DNA of 64,000 nucleotides from Capitulum mitella (lineage: Eukaryota; Arthropoda; Thecostraca; Pollicipedomorpha; Pollicipedidae): assembly GCA_030062745.1 (NCBI GenBank), contig CP099839.1, positions 32,718,904-32,782,903 on the forward strand, given 5' to 3'. Made by a program: the position numbers and the translations under genes. This document shows positions 10,867 through 23,384 of the stretch, one piece after another. Numbering within the stretch: position 1 is the first letter of the stretch; each line of letters opens with the position of its first letter. A model generated the notes under the pieces. That model saw only the letters and a list, made by a program, of their open reading frames with translations, had not been told where the DNA came from and did no database searches.

Positions 10867-12005
10867 TTAACCATTTTCCGTGCTGGGGGGGATAGATTCC
10901 GCCGCCTTGTCCTGCCCTGATTTTTGCTCACCATTCCAGGGCTTTTGGTGGCTTTTTCAAGAAATTCTGTCACTTTTCTTAAATATACTTTTCCACAATG
11001 TAACAAACTCCCAAAAAACCTACCGAGACGGTTCCAGGATACATTTTCGGGAGACATGTTTTGAGGAATATCGCGCTTTCTGGAGACTCCGCATTTCGAC
11101 GTGGTCATGAACTACTTTGACATCCTTCAGTATGTCACGGACAATTCAAATGATCGAAATATTTGTAACCTGTACACCACCAAGCCCTCTTCAGTAAGAT
11201 GTTGGTCAGTGGAGGATTCAGGGACATGTGAAAGGTGGTATTTACATTTTCTTTTCCCTAAGAATTTATGACTGATTGTATGCATAACACAAAGCTAACG
11301 CGTGATATGAACATGTTATAATTTAAACATGTATATACTGCCATGGGCGCCTCCAGGCATTGGTTCTTGGGTGCATATTTCGTCTAATAACATGATCGAT
11401 GGGTCTAAGAGACATCTGAATCTGTGTGACTGGTGTTGTTAGTTTCACATATATTAAGATCAAATGCCATATATTTTAGTAAAAAAGAAATCGGAGGCTG
11501 CTCCAGGATAATTCAAAGAGGGTATTTTATTTGTTCTTAGTCATAAGACATTATGACTCGACTTACGGAACACAAAGCAGCTATCATCATGTTGTTATTG
11601 ACACCTCTTTTGATTGCTAATTACCAATAATTCAAAATGTAGAAAGTTACCCCGTCTTTCCGGCAACTGGATGCACCTAAGGGCATTTGTCATATGTATG
11701 TAATGTGGCATGCGACACATATGGAAATGTTTTTTGGACAAAAATAGGCTTGCCAAGCTCGAAATTTGTTGCAAAATGAATTAGCATGTTCCCAAAGCAT
11801 GTGCCCCTTTTTATGTGCTCGGGATACGCCTATGAATTTTGAAAGTCGACCTCTTTCTAACACATGTCATGGACCTATCCAACGCCAGTAGAATGACATG
11901 AAGTAGAACGAAATCGGTCGTAAAATGTGATCCGAAACAGGAATGCAGTTAAGCTAGATCGAAACAATTCCAGACCAGATGATGATTGTTCCCCCATTCC
12001 GGAGA
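10867..12005 (+). mobile_element. MITE family B, copy 1
   Basis: This non-coding element of about 1.1 kb starts TTAACCATTTTCCGTG followed by a G-run. It aligns with the reverse complement of 33026-34309 at several places in order: the start, the GGTTCCAGGA...ACATTTT segment (11030), the GAAAGTTACC...GGGCATTTGTCATAT segment (11640-11700), the CGAAATTTG...GAATTA segment (11760), and GTAGAATGACATGAAGTAGAA (split: 11889 onward). The far end is degenerate and its boundary is approximate. The TTAA start and GC-run arrangement match family A, so A and B look like related subfamilies. Confidence 0.75.
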
Positions 12006-12980
12006 CGTATAAAACTCAAGCGAAGAGTAAATAAAGAGGACTTAGTTGAAATTTGTCGTTTACCACTAAAGTATTGGCTTGCTGCATTTTTCCTCAGATG
12101 AACATAACTTGTGTCGATCCAAAACTGAAATTTAATTTCTCATTGTCAAAATGGTTGTTTTTGCGAAAACAGTAACTGCTATAAAAATAAACAAAAACAA
12201 TAAAGAATTGACGCCATGAAAAGAATAACGCTAACGGAACACCAAACAGTGACAAGCTCCACTGGAATGCATTCCACTGAAAAAAAATAAAGTAGGCATT
12301 GCTTATCTATTCCGTCAAGGCTAGCGGACATATTCCGCGTTACCTAATGTTCTAGATCTTGAGCTAAGGTTAGCTCGTGACAGGCGTACTAGGTTGTGGG
12401 TGTCAAGGCGTCGAGCTACACTGACTGGACACAAATTTGAACCCTGATAAGCAAAGTTCTGGTGCCTTTGCTAACAGACGCTGGTCGTTGCTGACTGGTG
12501 GCAAAATAAATGTTATCCGGCATATCCAGCCGGCTATTGCTAACCATCCGACCAGATATCGTACAGTGAAAAAACAACTATTCGGCCGGATATGGTATTC
12601 GGTGCATCCCTTCGACCGCTGTCCCACTATCCACTACTTTTCGGTTTTGCAGTTTTCGTTACGCACAGAGGGCTGCGACAACCTCTTCAGAAGGTTCACT
12701 AAAACCTGCTCTCGCCTGCGCTGGGGGCAGTCGCTATTTTTACTTTTGTTTTACTGTGTCCGCTGGGCGGACACAGAAAACAAAGCAGAGCTTCGCTGGA
12801 TGTGGTGAAGCGGTTCTCCAGAAGCACGAGAAAACAGTCATGGACATTTTGGAAGCAAGCATATTTATCGTTCACAAAAGATATTTATATGTATCCAGAG
12901 CCAATACATTTCGCTGTATTGTATTTAAACAGTAACCTACGTGCGACCGCTAACATGACCCCGTACTCCTCGTGGATATC
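12006..12980. other. No gene seen
   Basis: AT-rich to mixed DNA with ORFs up to 123 codons (12437-12808) that show no known domain. The antisense ORF over the same place is similar in length, so neither is supported. Confidence 0.4.
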
Positions 12981-13240
12981 GTAGACCTGACAAACAACAC
13001 CAGACCAGCGCCGCGCAACCAGGAATGCACATCCCAGGCAAGGCACGGCGGCCGGCCACGGCGGACGGTAATCGCGGCGGCGCCCACAGCGACCGGCAGT
13101 CGGCAGTGCAACAGTCCCGGTAGCTGTCGTGGAGACAGCGGCCTCGGCCGCACTCGGCTGTGTTTCCAGCTCGGCCGTCTCCCGGACCGCCCCGGCGGCC
13201 GCGGTAGCGACTGAATCGGGCGTCGGCATGGAGACAGTGG
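12981..13240. other. CpG-rich patch
   Basis: A sharply bounded stretch dense in CG, GGCGG and GCCG words inside AT-rich flanks. Long ORFs on both strands here only reflect the lack of stop codons in GC-rich DNA. Similar patches recur at 16.4-18.3, 24.4-24.9, 32.1-32.7, 34.3-35.3, 39.6-40.5, 41.0-42.1 and 45.2-45.6 kb. Confidence 0.6.
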
Positions 13241-15066
13241 CCTCGGCTGTTTTGGTCTTTTTTAATGTACATTGTATTTCCGCTGAGTTTTCGTCACGTC
13301 AAGTCGCTTTTCACGGATTTCGAAACACCCGCATAGAAACTGCCTGGTACTTATTACCAAGGTGACTGATTTTGGTTTTGGGCGCAACAACGGCAAAGGT
13401 TATGCGGCACCCATTTACTGCCTAGGCCTACAGTTCTAAGTGGTCATTACTGGGACCTACTGCGTAGCGCAGGTTTAATAACAGCATGAGTAAATGGCAT
13501 AATACATTAGATGCCTCGCTGTTTCGGACCAGACCCAAGCTGGGTCTCGAAATGGCAGCGCCGAGTTCCAGATATCTGAAACCACCTACAGCTCAGATCT
13601 TGCAGTTCCATATGTGACCAGAACGAAAGAACAGGAATAAAAGCATGTTTCGTATTCTTTAAGGCACCATCAGTTATCCTGTACGTCCACGGGCAATCAC
13701 ATGCGCTACATAGTAGCATGATATGAAGGTGCGAGGGTGACGATCGCACTGGTAGCTTCTAACGTTATAATTTTACTTTCGCGACCTGAGGTTGATGAGG
13801 AAAGAATAAAAAGAGAAAAGGACCGAAGTGGCGTTTATATTCGTGTTACGTGCAGAAGACAATATAAGAACAATATTTACCAGGTGCGGATTCAGATTTA
13901 TTTGTGGACTTGAAACCTAAACTGAAGCATCAGAAACATCTCCTTATTTTTCCCGAATGGCGGTCCAAAACTGGCATGTAGTTTTGAATGGCAGCAGACT
14001 GATAATCTTAATGTGTGATAAACCACGAAAACCATTAATAAAGGCTATTTTAATGCAGGACTTGGATGAGTGTACAGTTTTATTTCCAAGCAGTACTATT
14101 TCCATAATGTGAGAACTAAACAATGGATATCACCCGGTCCGAAAATTTCGAGAACAAATGTCTTAAGGTCTGAAAACTTTGAAAATTACTCAAAGTTCTT
14201 AGCTGGTGCCCCGAGCACTTTTAGGCAATGTCACCAGATCAGTGTTGCTATCATCATTTTGACGCCGGACCGCTAGTACATCAGTACATTACACCGTGAC
14301 ACAGCGATGACTGAGAGTACACGACACCGATGACCACTGCGAAATTAAAAATTATGGCAATGAGGCACTGACAATGATTGGCAACTGGTAACGCTTATCG
14401 CCTTCCCATCCCATCCCTCGCCACGAACTCGTCACTCTTCCCTGCTCCGACCAATCCTGGACTCCCACGGCTGTCTTATTTCCCTGACCAATGGGCAGTT
14501 TCCAACATCCTACTTTCTTTAATGCATTTCAAACTTAGACAAAAAAGGCCAATCTTAACCAAGACCCGACCATACCGGAAATAGCAAAAATCGGAAATAG
14601 TGCAGAAACCTTGCTCCTGTTCTAGGAAGGTTAGGATGCATAGCCTCACGAGTGCAGAAAACGATGTTCGTTTGTGGTGGGTTAGGACACGCAACCTCTT
14701 GGGCTCAAGCGCCCGTGTCTTGAGTCAAGTCTTGTGTCCCGTCGGGCGTCAGTCAGTCGTCTGCGCAGAAAACGAGACAAGTTGTTTTAGCATTTCGTGT
14801 GCTATGCGCCAGGTCATGTGCCGGAAAGATTCCATTCCTTCAGCATTGCTGCCAGGCCGCCGTGACCTCAATGCGAGTCCTATAGCAATATAGTGCCGCT
14901 AGTTTTTTGGATCTCAGAGAGTGAAAGTTGCATAAATACTTGACATCGGTGAAATCGTTTTCTTTTTACAACTACTCCGATGGAGCACATGACTTCTTAA
15001 AACTAGCTCCCATTTTAAAAAACAAATTTGATACAGCTGGCGCACTAGGTACCCATTACCATGTGT
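13241..15066. other. No gene seen
   Basis: Mixed-composition DNA; all ORFs are below 100 codons and unrecognised. Nothing repetitive was found against the rest of the window. Confidence 0.45.
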
Positions 15067-16275
15067 TTAACCCTATTCCCGGCAGGGGGGCTGCATCCGC
15101 CCCCCCCGGGTTTTTTGCTTGACAATTCCAGGGTTTTTAACGCAGCTTCAAGAAACTTAGTGATTTTTCCGAGCTAATCTTTCTACTCGCCACGACAAAA
15201 TTTCAAAATTCTTTTTTGTTCAGGGGCGGAGCCAGGCAATGTTTTTGGGAGGCACCTCAAGCCATTTTTGGCCATGTTGAGGGTAAAAGCAAAACGTCTA
15301 CCAAAAACAGCGTTTTTAAGATAGAACTTAAAAATTTATATGGACGTATAGCTAAATAGTTGGGCAATGTGCAGATATAATTTGTTCATCTGAGGTCACT
15401 TTACAAGTCAAGGTCAAGGTCAAAAGTCAAAATTTGGTTTTATTGCAATACTTTCGGCGCTGTTTTTCAAATGCCAAACCCGGAGTACAAATGACGTAAA
15501 AAGGTGTCCTCTACTCGTGTATCAAGTTACAGCTTAATATCAGGTCGGCTTATGGAGCTATGACCTAAAATGTCAGTGCGCGTACCCTATATCGCAATAG
15601 CCATGAAATGAAATTTCTGAAATAGTGAATTCAAATGATTGAAAACGTTTACAGATAATATTAAATGCACACGAGATCATTCCAAGTGACTCCAAAGTCA
15701 CTGGAGGTCATTTAAGGTTAAAGGTCACAAGTTCATGTGAAGAACGTGAGACCATGACAGTTCCCCCTTTTTTATGTCCCTGGCACCGCCTATGCCAACA
15801 TTATACAAACATTGTAATGCGATTTGTACTTTTTGGGCATTACATGACTAGCAGAAGCCAAAACAGTGTTTTTGCCTTTTTTGCTCATTCAGTTGTTGGA
15901 AAACTAATCCTCCTATTTTTGAAACCCTGTGAACGCCCATGAATTTTCTCAAAATTTCAGATGTGTGTACCAATGGCAAAAGTACTATCCATAATCTCTC
16001 GATTCATGCCAGTTTCATCGAAATCAGTCCATAAGCAATGGAGTTATAAGAAGTCCAAAAATACCCCTGATTTTGACATTTTTCCCCCTGTATCCACACC
16101 TTTCAAAATTTTGAAAATTTCTTTTTGTAAAAATGTAGTTCACGTCATGGAAATTAATTGCCGTTTGTTGCAATGAAATCAGAAGCGTAGTTCTCGAGAT
16201 CTCGGGGGGCCGAATCCGCCCCCCCCCCCTTCTGGGAATCGACCATACCGTCTAGCCCTCCGGGAATAGGGTTAA
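15067..16275 (+). mobile_element. MITE family A, reference copy with both ends intact
   Basis: The element is flanked by TTAA on both sides (15067-15070 and 16272-16275). The left end is CCCTATTCCCGGCAGGG with a C-run and the right end is the inverted CCCTCCGGGAATAGGG. The total is 1209 bases including TTAA. The interior is non-coding and contains TCAAGGTCAAGGTCA at about 15408 and AGGTTAAAGGTCA near 15715. Four other copies are at 2123-3289 (minus), 38283-39084 (minus), 58139-59055 and 63632-64000. TTAA with CCC...GGG ends indicates mobilisation by a piggyBac-type (or Kolobok-type) transposase in trans; no such gene is in the window. Confidence 0.9.
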
Positions 16276-16655
16276 GAGCCGAGACCGTTTTGCTGGTTTA
16301 AACGAGCGTCAACGAGCGCTTTCACATCAAAGACGTGACTCACACGCTGGTAGTCTTTACGTCAGGCGACTTAAGCCCATCTCAAACGCTTAACCTGTAG
16401 ATTAGTTGAACCCTGTCATATGCTCCCGTCAGTTCCAAATTGCATAGTTTCACCCGAGTGGGGCAATGCGATTGCGGGCAACGTCAGAATGGAGCGGAGC
16501 CGCTCTGCAGGTGCAGATTGCACCAGACATGGCGCCGACCGGCTGTGAGCGATGGAGCGGCGCTCTCCGGCTCTGTGGCCGGCACCGAAACGGGACTGAT
16601 GCGTTTCTCGTGTTGGCAAACCGCCGGGTGCGCTCCAAACGGACAGCTCCGCCGG

Positions 16656-16659
16656 TGCA

Positions 16660-16690
<31 letters not shown>

Positions 16691-16692
16691 TC
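16656..16692. repeat. (CCG)n trinucleotide run
   Basis: An imperfect CCG/CCA run (GGCGCCGCCGCCACCGCC...) of about 37 bases inside the CpG-rich patch. Confidence 0.85.
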
Positions 16693-17891
16693 GGCGCGGT
16701 GAGTCAAGACTGTCCTCCTGATCATGTCCGTCTGTTCTGGCAGAGTCACATAGGTTTTCATGATCACCTGGCACCGAGGTGGAACCGACCAGCCAGCTGC
16801 TGTTGCCCTATCGCTTTTGGCTCACAACAGCGACGAGCATAAAACACACGACGACGAGCTCACGGGCAACGGTTTATCCGTCTCTTGCGGGGCAGGCCTT
16901 TGCTTCATCCTCGCCAGGGAAGGCTGTTTCATGTGATTTGTATTATACTGCCCATTTACCCTCATCCGTTAACAAAACCATTGTGATTCAACTGTCACTG
17001 CATAGAAATGATCCGAATGCACACTGGGCTGTTGTTTTCTAACACGTATGACTGGCCCTCCCTGTCCCGTGAGAATCATTAGGCGCAACATTTTGTCTTT
17101 CCTGACGTCTGAAAATCACGATGATTCATGTCCATCGTGTTTATCGCATGACTGCCGCGTCTCCATCGGCTCCTCGCAGTTACAGGAGAAAACAATGGTT
17201 AATGTTTTGGAAATGTGCGTGAGGTCGGTGGCAAGAGAGCTCGCTGACACAGCTGGGTCAGACTGGCGGCTTCGGCGACCAGCTCAGGGTCGAACGCAGA
17301 GTGTAACTGTCAGCTCGGAGGACCCGGCCGGTACTGGGCTGCAGCAGACGGCTCCCCCTGGAATAGAGTCCTCCGTGGCTAGTGGACGCCATAAACAATT
17401 CCTCGGACAATCCTTTACGCGTTTAAGTTTTCACCGCCGGTACCCTGAACCAACGCCGCCCTGAACGAACGAACCAACGAACGCCACCAAGGTTCGCTGT
17501 AATGGTCGTAGGGCGCATCCCGTAAGGCTAGGAGGCAGAATGGCGTACTAAGCCTGTTAGCATGATGTCAGTTGGACCACTGGAGCACTACACCTCACAG
17601 TGAGATATCTGCACTGCATTGTTTGGCTGTCACAGAGAGCTCGAGGCCGACAGGACCGGGGTCCGGCCTACAATTTCGGAGGTGCGTCAACTGTCGACCA
17701 ACATCGGGCCGGCCTCCAGCCGGCGGCAGCGCCGCTTGTCCGCCGCTGGAGCAAGCAGCCAGCTCGCCAAGCCCGGTCGATGTCCATGACACGTCCAACC
17801 AGCCCTTAGACTGATACTGCGGCGGCCTAAGATTTGAGCCGGCCGCTTACGGCTGGTGCTCGGCTCGGAGCTCAGCTCAACTCTGTGTGGA

Positions 17892-18040
17892 GTGGCGTGA
17901 TCCGGCACGTGTTGGTCTGGCAGGGTCGGGGGCTCTGCGTGAGGTGGCGTGACCCGGTACGTGTCGGTCTGGCGGGGTCGGGGGCTCTGCGTGAGGTGGC
18001 GCGATCCGGTACGTGTCGGTCTGGCGGGGTCGGGTCGAAC
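17892..18040 (+). repeat. 52-bp minisatellite
   Basis: Units begin GTGGCGTGATCCGG or a variant at 17892, 17944 and 17996, an exact 52-base spacing. The third unit is partial. Each holds ACGTGTYGGTCTGGC and GGGTCGGG. 52 is not a multiple of three, so it produces overlapping ORFs in all frames. Confidence 0.9.
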
Positions 18041-18330
18041 GCGTACCTGACACGTGCTAACTGTGAACGGCACTCGTCGTCGCAGTGCGGAACTGACCGA
18101 AACCGACCGGCTGACATACACTGGTCAACAAGCCGATTGGCGCTCACAAGCCGCTCGTCATCGTCCGTCCCGGCGGACTGCGCCGACATCGCATGGGCCG
18201 TGGAATCTCCGGACAGTGCCTGCTCGTCCTGGGAAGCGGCCAGGCGACGCTGTCAGAGTCGGCAGCCAGCCAGACATAGGTCGCCGGTCCAGCTGACCTG
18301 GAGCAGATGTGAACGAGGTTGACGGTGCGC

Positions 18331-19567
18331 AAGTCGTCTTTGCTTTTACCGAAGAGACTCCGGCAGCAATCATTCGGAGGTGAATGTAAGAGACAATTAT
18401 TTTCCTTCAGATATTATTAGCTATCTGCATCCGACTGATAATTCGGTTTACATATTAGTCCTCATAATCAGCAACAGTTACCGCCGTAACGCCCGTTACA
18501 AATGTTACAAAAGATAACACCCACCCTTGGCACACAAAATACCCATCTACATACGCCACAGTACGATGTTTCCACCTATACATCGTCAAAAAATCGCAAA
18601 AAAGAACAAAAACGCAAAATATAAAAACAAAATACGGTTCGGTTTGCTGCACGCTTCTTCATTGAGATTTCTAAATTCAGCTACACTTACTGGTTTCCAA
18701 CGGTGCTGATCTGGAGTCAGTCCACCTGTGGATCTTACCCGGAGAATTTTAGGTACAACTGGAATCCGATTGTGCTGTTTTGTGGGACAAAAGCACGGGC
18801 GCCTTTGGCGCGCGAAATTTCCAGTATGTAATAATGCCTTTAAAAATCAGCAATATGCCTTAGTGTAAGGACCCCAAGTATAAGTCGACCTAAAGTATAT
18901 AAATGCCTTAGTATAAGACCTAAAAATTCCCCCCTCACCCCACTCCCACCCTTCCTCCCATCCAATCTCACACCCAGAAAAGCTGCCAGGCACCCCTGAG
19001 CACAGCGCCGAGTGCTGACTGGTTGCATTGTCACCGGTACCATCTTCTGTTTTGTGTCTCTGCCTCGCCACATATTCCATCCTATTAAGCTAATACCTCG
19101 CACATCGAAAACTGATTCTTATTTCTTGGTATGTTTTTTCCCGATTATTTTGTTTTATCGCGCGAAGCAGTTCTGCCTTAGCATAACTCGTTATTATCGC
19201 TGTCATGTTTTTCAGCGGCGGCTCATTTATCCTCTCGCTGTCGTATTTAATCAGTAGCATTATTCACGACTGGCGGCACCGTAGAAAAGCCTAATTTCAC
19301 CGTTTCATACGTTATAAATTCACTAGAAAGCCGGAACTTTTCTTTAGGTTGTGTCGGTATTTTATCCCAAATCGGTTTTACATCTACACATTAACAAAAA
19401 GAAGAAATTTAAGTCGTCTACTTCGAAACATTTGAGAAGTGACTCCCTATGCCGCCTCCGCTGCATTAATTTTTCCTATTTGGAAGGTACCCGTTATTGA
19501 TTTTGTAATGTAACGACTGCAGCCGAATTGAGATGACTCACTTGTAGGGAATTTCGTATACTTTCCG
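18331..19567. other. No gene seen
   Basis: Mostly AT-rich. Around 18850-18930 the short phrase ATGCCTTAGTRTAAG occurs twice. The stretch next to 19568 may hold the last decayed bases of the LINE fragment, but I could not align it. Confidence 0.4.
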
Positions 19568-20605
19568 CTAACTACGAGGGTGAATGTCAAATGACACCCA
19601 TTTGGCAGCCGCTGTTGGGACGCGGATAACCACAAGACTATAATAAAAATGTTGATTTTTGAAATGATCTACCGGGATGCGTTTCTCGCTCATTGTCAAA
19701 ACCATAATTTCTGTTGCGTCTTGCGGGCTTAGCTTACACTTGGGGTTCTGTCGCAGTAGTTCCTTCCATGCGGTTGGTATAGCTCTGATCAGGCTTTGAA
19801 CTGCCAAAAAATTTACTCTCACTTTAAGATATTTCTGTTTGGTCTGGTCAGCTTTCATGCATTTCCCCTTTTGTCCACAGTGCCATCAATTATTCTAACG
19901 CCTGTGAGGTACATAGTTTTTTGCAGACGCTGGTTTCTTGTTTATTTTCAGAATGTCATTGTGCCGAAGACTTTGTGTAAGAACTTGATACGCATTATTA
20001 ACTGCAGTCCGGCACATTTTCTGGGAACGGGCTATGGTTTCATTGTAAAATGTTGGTATTTCAATATTTGCAGCGTTGCACTGCACTAATTCTTAGTAGA
20101 TCAGTCAGGCTGAATCTGCCCAGACGGCATTGCAACAGATGTCGCCATGTTGCATTTCTGTTTGTAAAGACACGCTTGGTCCAAGTTGACCTGAGTGCAG
20201 TGCAAAATTTATCCACATCGATCGAGTTCAAGCCGCCGTATTTTGTACTTTGGTAAAGAATGTTCCGTGCAGCTTTGGGTGGTCTACCGCGCCATATAAA
20301 CATCAAAATGGGGCTTTAGATTTCTTTTAAAACCGCATTTGCGATCGTGCTGCATAACGCTACATACACCATCTGCGATGCGAGGAAGTTTTAGCGACTA
20401 CGATTCGACCCTTAATTGATAGATTCCGTTGTGTCCAAGAATTTGTTACGCTCCTAATCCTTCTAACTACGACAGTGATATAATCATCATCACAGCTCTC
20501 TGTTGCGCTAAGCCACAACCCCAAACCCAGTGACTTCATCTTTGAAGAAGTTTCATTTCCATTCAGAAGACCTCGCTCATTTCGAAGCGAGCCCAGCCGT
20601 ATGAT
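19568..20605 (-). pseudogene. L1/Tx1-like LINE ORF2, C-terminal third (broken)
   Basis: On the minus strand three frames join into the known C-terminal order of L1/Tx1-type ORF2. Near 20600-20400: SNIIRLGSL, SLGLGLWLS and WTQRNLSIKGRIVVAKT. Near 20300: FIWRGRPPKAARN, YGGLNSIDVDKFCTALRSTW. Near 20000: SLRHNDILKINKKPASAKNY, matching 'sl.hN..i.i..k.i....w'. Near 19850-19780: VRVNFLAVQSLIRAIPTAWK, matching 'f..y..l..aIP..Wk'. Frameshifts separate the pieces. The polymerase active site would lie upstream and is absent: the copy starts just after it and is 5'-truncated, as is usual for LINEs. Repeat I lies directly upstream. It is a different LINE clade from those at 1-4.6, 37 and 46 kb. Confidence 0.85.
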
Positions 20606-20639
20606 GTTAGATTTCTGAAGATTTACCCGCCCCGACTAG

Positions 20640-20818
20640 GGGGAGCAGTTGACCGCCCCCTCTCCACAAGGTTTTTCAAGATTGCGAGAGAACGAGCAAA
20701 CGCAGCGCCACGAAACTTTGTGTATCTTTTGCATGATCATTTTTACACCTTGTGTCAAAGTTTTGATCTCAGGTCAAGTCAAGTGTCTGACCTACTTAAT
20801 GTTAAGGGGTCCACTTCG
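20640..20818 (-). repeat. Dispersed repeat I, copy 2
   Basis: Reverse complement of the repeat at 593-775, with the same word order. It abuts the 5' truncation point of the L1/Tx1-like fragment at about 20605. Confidence 0.75.
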
Positions 20819-21436
20819 GTTAGCCCCCCCCCCGTCGCAAAATCCGGGCTGTGCCCATGTGCCCTCGCACGTGTAACTATTTGCCACTGCTATTAACGTT
20901 CATCTCTGGCTGGGTATCGCCATAATGACAATCCGTTGATTCTTCGTTACGGGCCGAGCATTGCAGCAATGACAATCGGCCGTCCTTCATTTCCACCCCT
21001 ATCTGATGAGCCACGAGTCAAGTGCACCTCTTCAGCCGGTCCAGCTACGATCGAAAGGGTATCGATGAAGTGCAGGATCTTTTAGGCGCGCCGCTATTCG
21101 CCACCCCACCGGCGCGCCGCTGCTCGCCGCGCCGCGTCAGCGCTCGGTCGGCGCGGCGCGCCTCCCCAATCAATGATTGTCGCTGCACTCAGTGACGGGT
21201 CAGACTACTTCCTGGAGGTCCAGCAAAAAAGAGGCGCCGAACTGGCGGCATGAAGCGACCAGACGCCAGACGTGCTGCAGGATAACAGCACAGCCTGACG
21301 AAGAGGCCGAGCTGTGGGCGAGCTGCCACTGTGTGTGGAATATCGGTGCTGCCCAGGGGCGAAGCCTGGCTTCCGCTCGGGGAGCCCAAATCGGATCAAG
21401 GCGGCCCTCGTAACCAATGGGGACCCCTCGTCAAGG
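20819..21436. other. Intergenic with a short extreme CpG patch
   Basis: From 21086 to 21162 almost every dinucleotide is CG, GC or GG. GGCGCGCCGCT occurs twice 25 bases apart (21086, 21111) and an inverted GCGCGGCGCGCC follows. No gene or RNA is supported. Confidence 0.55.
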
Positions 21437-22107
21437 ACGGATCCGGGATTTCACCGGGGGGCGGGGGGGGGGGGGGCGGTGGCGAATGGTCAGCGCAGGG
21501 CCCCTATTTTTTGTCCTTCAGATATGAAAAATGATGTAATTTTGCTTTTTTACAAAATAAAATAGCCGAAAAACCCTCTTGCAGTTTCAGGGGCACTTTT
21601 GGTGGTCTCTGACCGTCTGCAGTGCCAGGACCCGCTAGTGGTCTCAGGTTCCTTTTACAGTTTCACGTATCCCGCGGGAAGTCTCAGGCGCTCCATTGGC
21701 AGTTGCAGGGGCACCTCGGACAGTCTCAGGGACAGACAGTCCCATCTGGTGGTTTCAGGGACGCTTAAGCCTTCTTGAGTTCCCTCCTGTCGTCCCTGGG
21801 ACGTTTTTGCCGTCTAAGGAGCCCCTCAGGCACTAAAAAAGGCCCTCTATAAGTCTCTCTCTCTGCCGTGACAGAGGCGCCTCTCGCAATCCTCTAGGTC
21901 CTTTGCCGTTTCAGGAGCAGTCTGGACGTCTGAAGGCCGAGTAGTTTCAGAGGCCCCTCTGGTCGTTTCACGGGTCCCTATTGCTAGAGACAGGAGGCCA
22001 GGAGGCCTCCCTGACTACATCAAGAGCCCGTCAGACTCTTATAGAGACCCCGTAAAGCTCATGCGGGGCACCTTCGGGGCTCCTTTAAGTCTGATAAGTT
22101 TTAAGTC
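21437..22107. repeat. Degenerate GGCCCC-rich repeat array, left of the long inverted repeat
   Basis: It starts with CGGATCCGGGATTTCACC and a long G-run. Then comes a low-order array in which phrases such as GTTTCAGGGGCAC, GTCTCAGG and GCCCCTC return every 20-40 bases with many changes. Matching arrays are at about 27080-27300 and, in reverse, at 52928-54890. It has no coding sense. Confidence 0.65.
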
Positions 22108-22583
22108 TGATTTTTCAGTCTGCACATAAGTTCTTGACCCAAGAAAGGGAGTCAAATCCCTGCCTCCCATTCGGTAAACGATGGGTGGCAAAATGCCAGA
22201 TGAATGTTGGGTCCAGTAAATTCTGCGGTTAAGCGATGCAAACAAAAATCTCTAGATTTCCCCTATTTCATGTTCATAAATTCATGTTACCACCAGTGGC
22301 GTCGACTTCAGCCTCCGCGCCGAACATGTCTCCGGAGGCGAGGGCAGTTACATTTAATCATCAGGTATAATTTCATTTCACGTTTAGTCCATTCTTGAAT
22401 AGATAAGGCTGATCAAAGTTTAGTCCATTCTTGAATGAATAAAGATGACAAATGTTCGAATACGTTAAAACTATTGCTTTACAAGTTCACGATGTGAATT
22501 AGAGGCATTTGTATTCACGGAATGCAGTGCGAGAAACAATAGAAAAGAGAAACCTTGAAAAATGCTGTTTATGGTGTGACGAA
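22108..22583 (+). repeat. Left arm of long inverted repeat
   Basis: These 476 bases are complementary to 23385-23860 with only about 2% differences by eye. The outer edge reads TGATTTTTCAGTCTGCAC and the inner edge reads ATGGTGTGACGAA. A 31-codon start (MLGPVNSAVKRCKQKSL...) is identical in both arms simply because the DNA is duplicated. No tRNA or coding family was recognised. Confidence 0.95.
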
Positions 22584-23384
22584 ACCCTTCTCAGGTCCCA
22601 GGGGATGGGGCGATTTCTCGAATTGCTCCCCCTTTGGATCCGCGCTTGGCCCTCGTAATCAGTGGGGCCCCATGTGGTTAAAATTACTGTCGGTTTGTAA
22701 AGGGCCCCGCTGAAATGTAAAGGGGGTCCATGCTGGCCTGCAAAGACGTTCCTGCCGACCTGGCGGGTGCCTCTTACAGGTCGGCAAGGACATCTTTGTA
22801 GGAAAGCAGGGGCCCCTGAATGATCGTTTAGGGGCCCCTGTTGGCCAGGGGAGTCACTGCCTGTCTGTAGAGGGCACTCTGTCCGCCTGTAAAGGGCCCC
22901 TGTCAACCTCTGGAGGCAGGGGAAGGGGCCTTCTTCCCGACTGAAAGGAGGTCCTTTCAGAGGCTGACAGGGGCCCTTTATGGGCCGACAGGGGGCCCTC
23001 CCCAGACGAGCAGTGAACTCTCCTACCAGTTAGCCCCCTAAACGCTCATTCAAACTACGGGCCTTTCTGCATAGCACACCAAGCCTTCTTGTGTATTCGG
23101 AGTACGTTTTCTTTGGCTTCGTAAGCCTTCTTTAATGCTTAAAATATTCTTACTGTGCTTTAATTGTCTGTTTCGGACGGCGTAAGAAGCCCTGTGGGCA
23201 CCTCACGCTATCCAAAGAACTGGCACCTTCAGCCCCAGGGGGCACGCTCGGCTGCCAAGGGGCCCCGCTTGGCCTTCAAGGGGGCCATGGCCCTTTGGCC
23301 CTCCTTAGCTACGCCATTGGCACTGCCGACGGGATATTGTAAGTCGTAGCAATCGATAATCTCACCGACGTCACGAAGATTATC
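22584..23384. repeat. Spacer of long inverted repeat (GGGGCCCCT-rich)
   Basis: An 801-base loop rich in GGGGCCCCTG words spaced 20-50 bases apart, like the array left of the inverted repeat and at 52.9-54.9 kb. It shares GGCCCTCGTAAYCARTGGGG with the sequence at about 21400. No gene seen. Confidence 0.7.

Larger units (their letters stand above)
16276..18330. other. CpG-rich region with minisatellite and CCG run
   Basis: From about 16440 on the DNA is dense in CG. It holds a (CCG)n run at about 16656-16692 and a 52-bp tandem repeat at 17892-18040. Several ORFs of 90-160 codons overlap on both strands and in several frames with low-complexity Arg/Pro/Ser content. That is expected of GC-rich repeats and is not evidence for a gene. 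No promoter element could be fixed. Confidence 0.5.
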
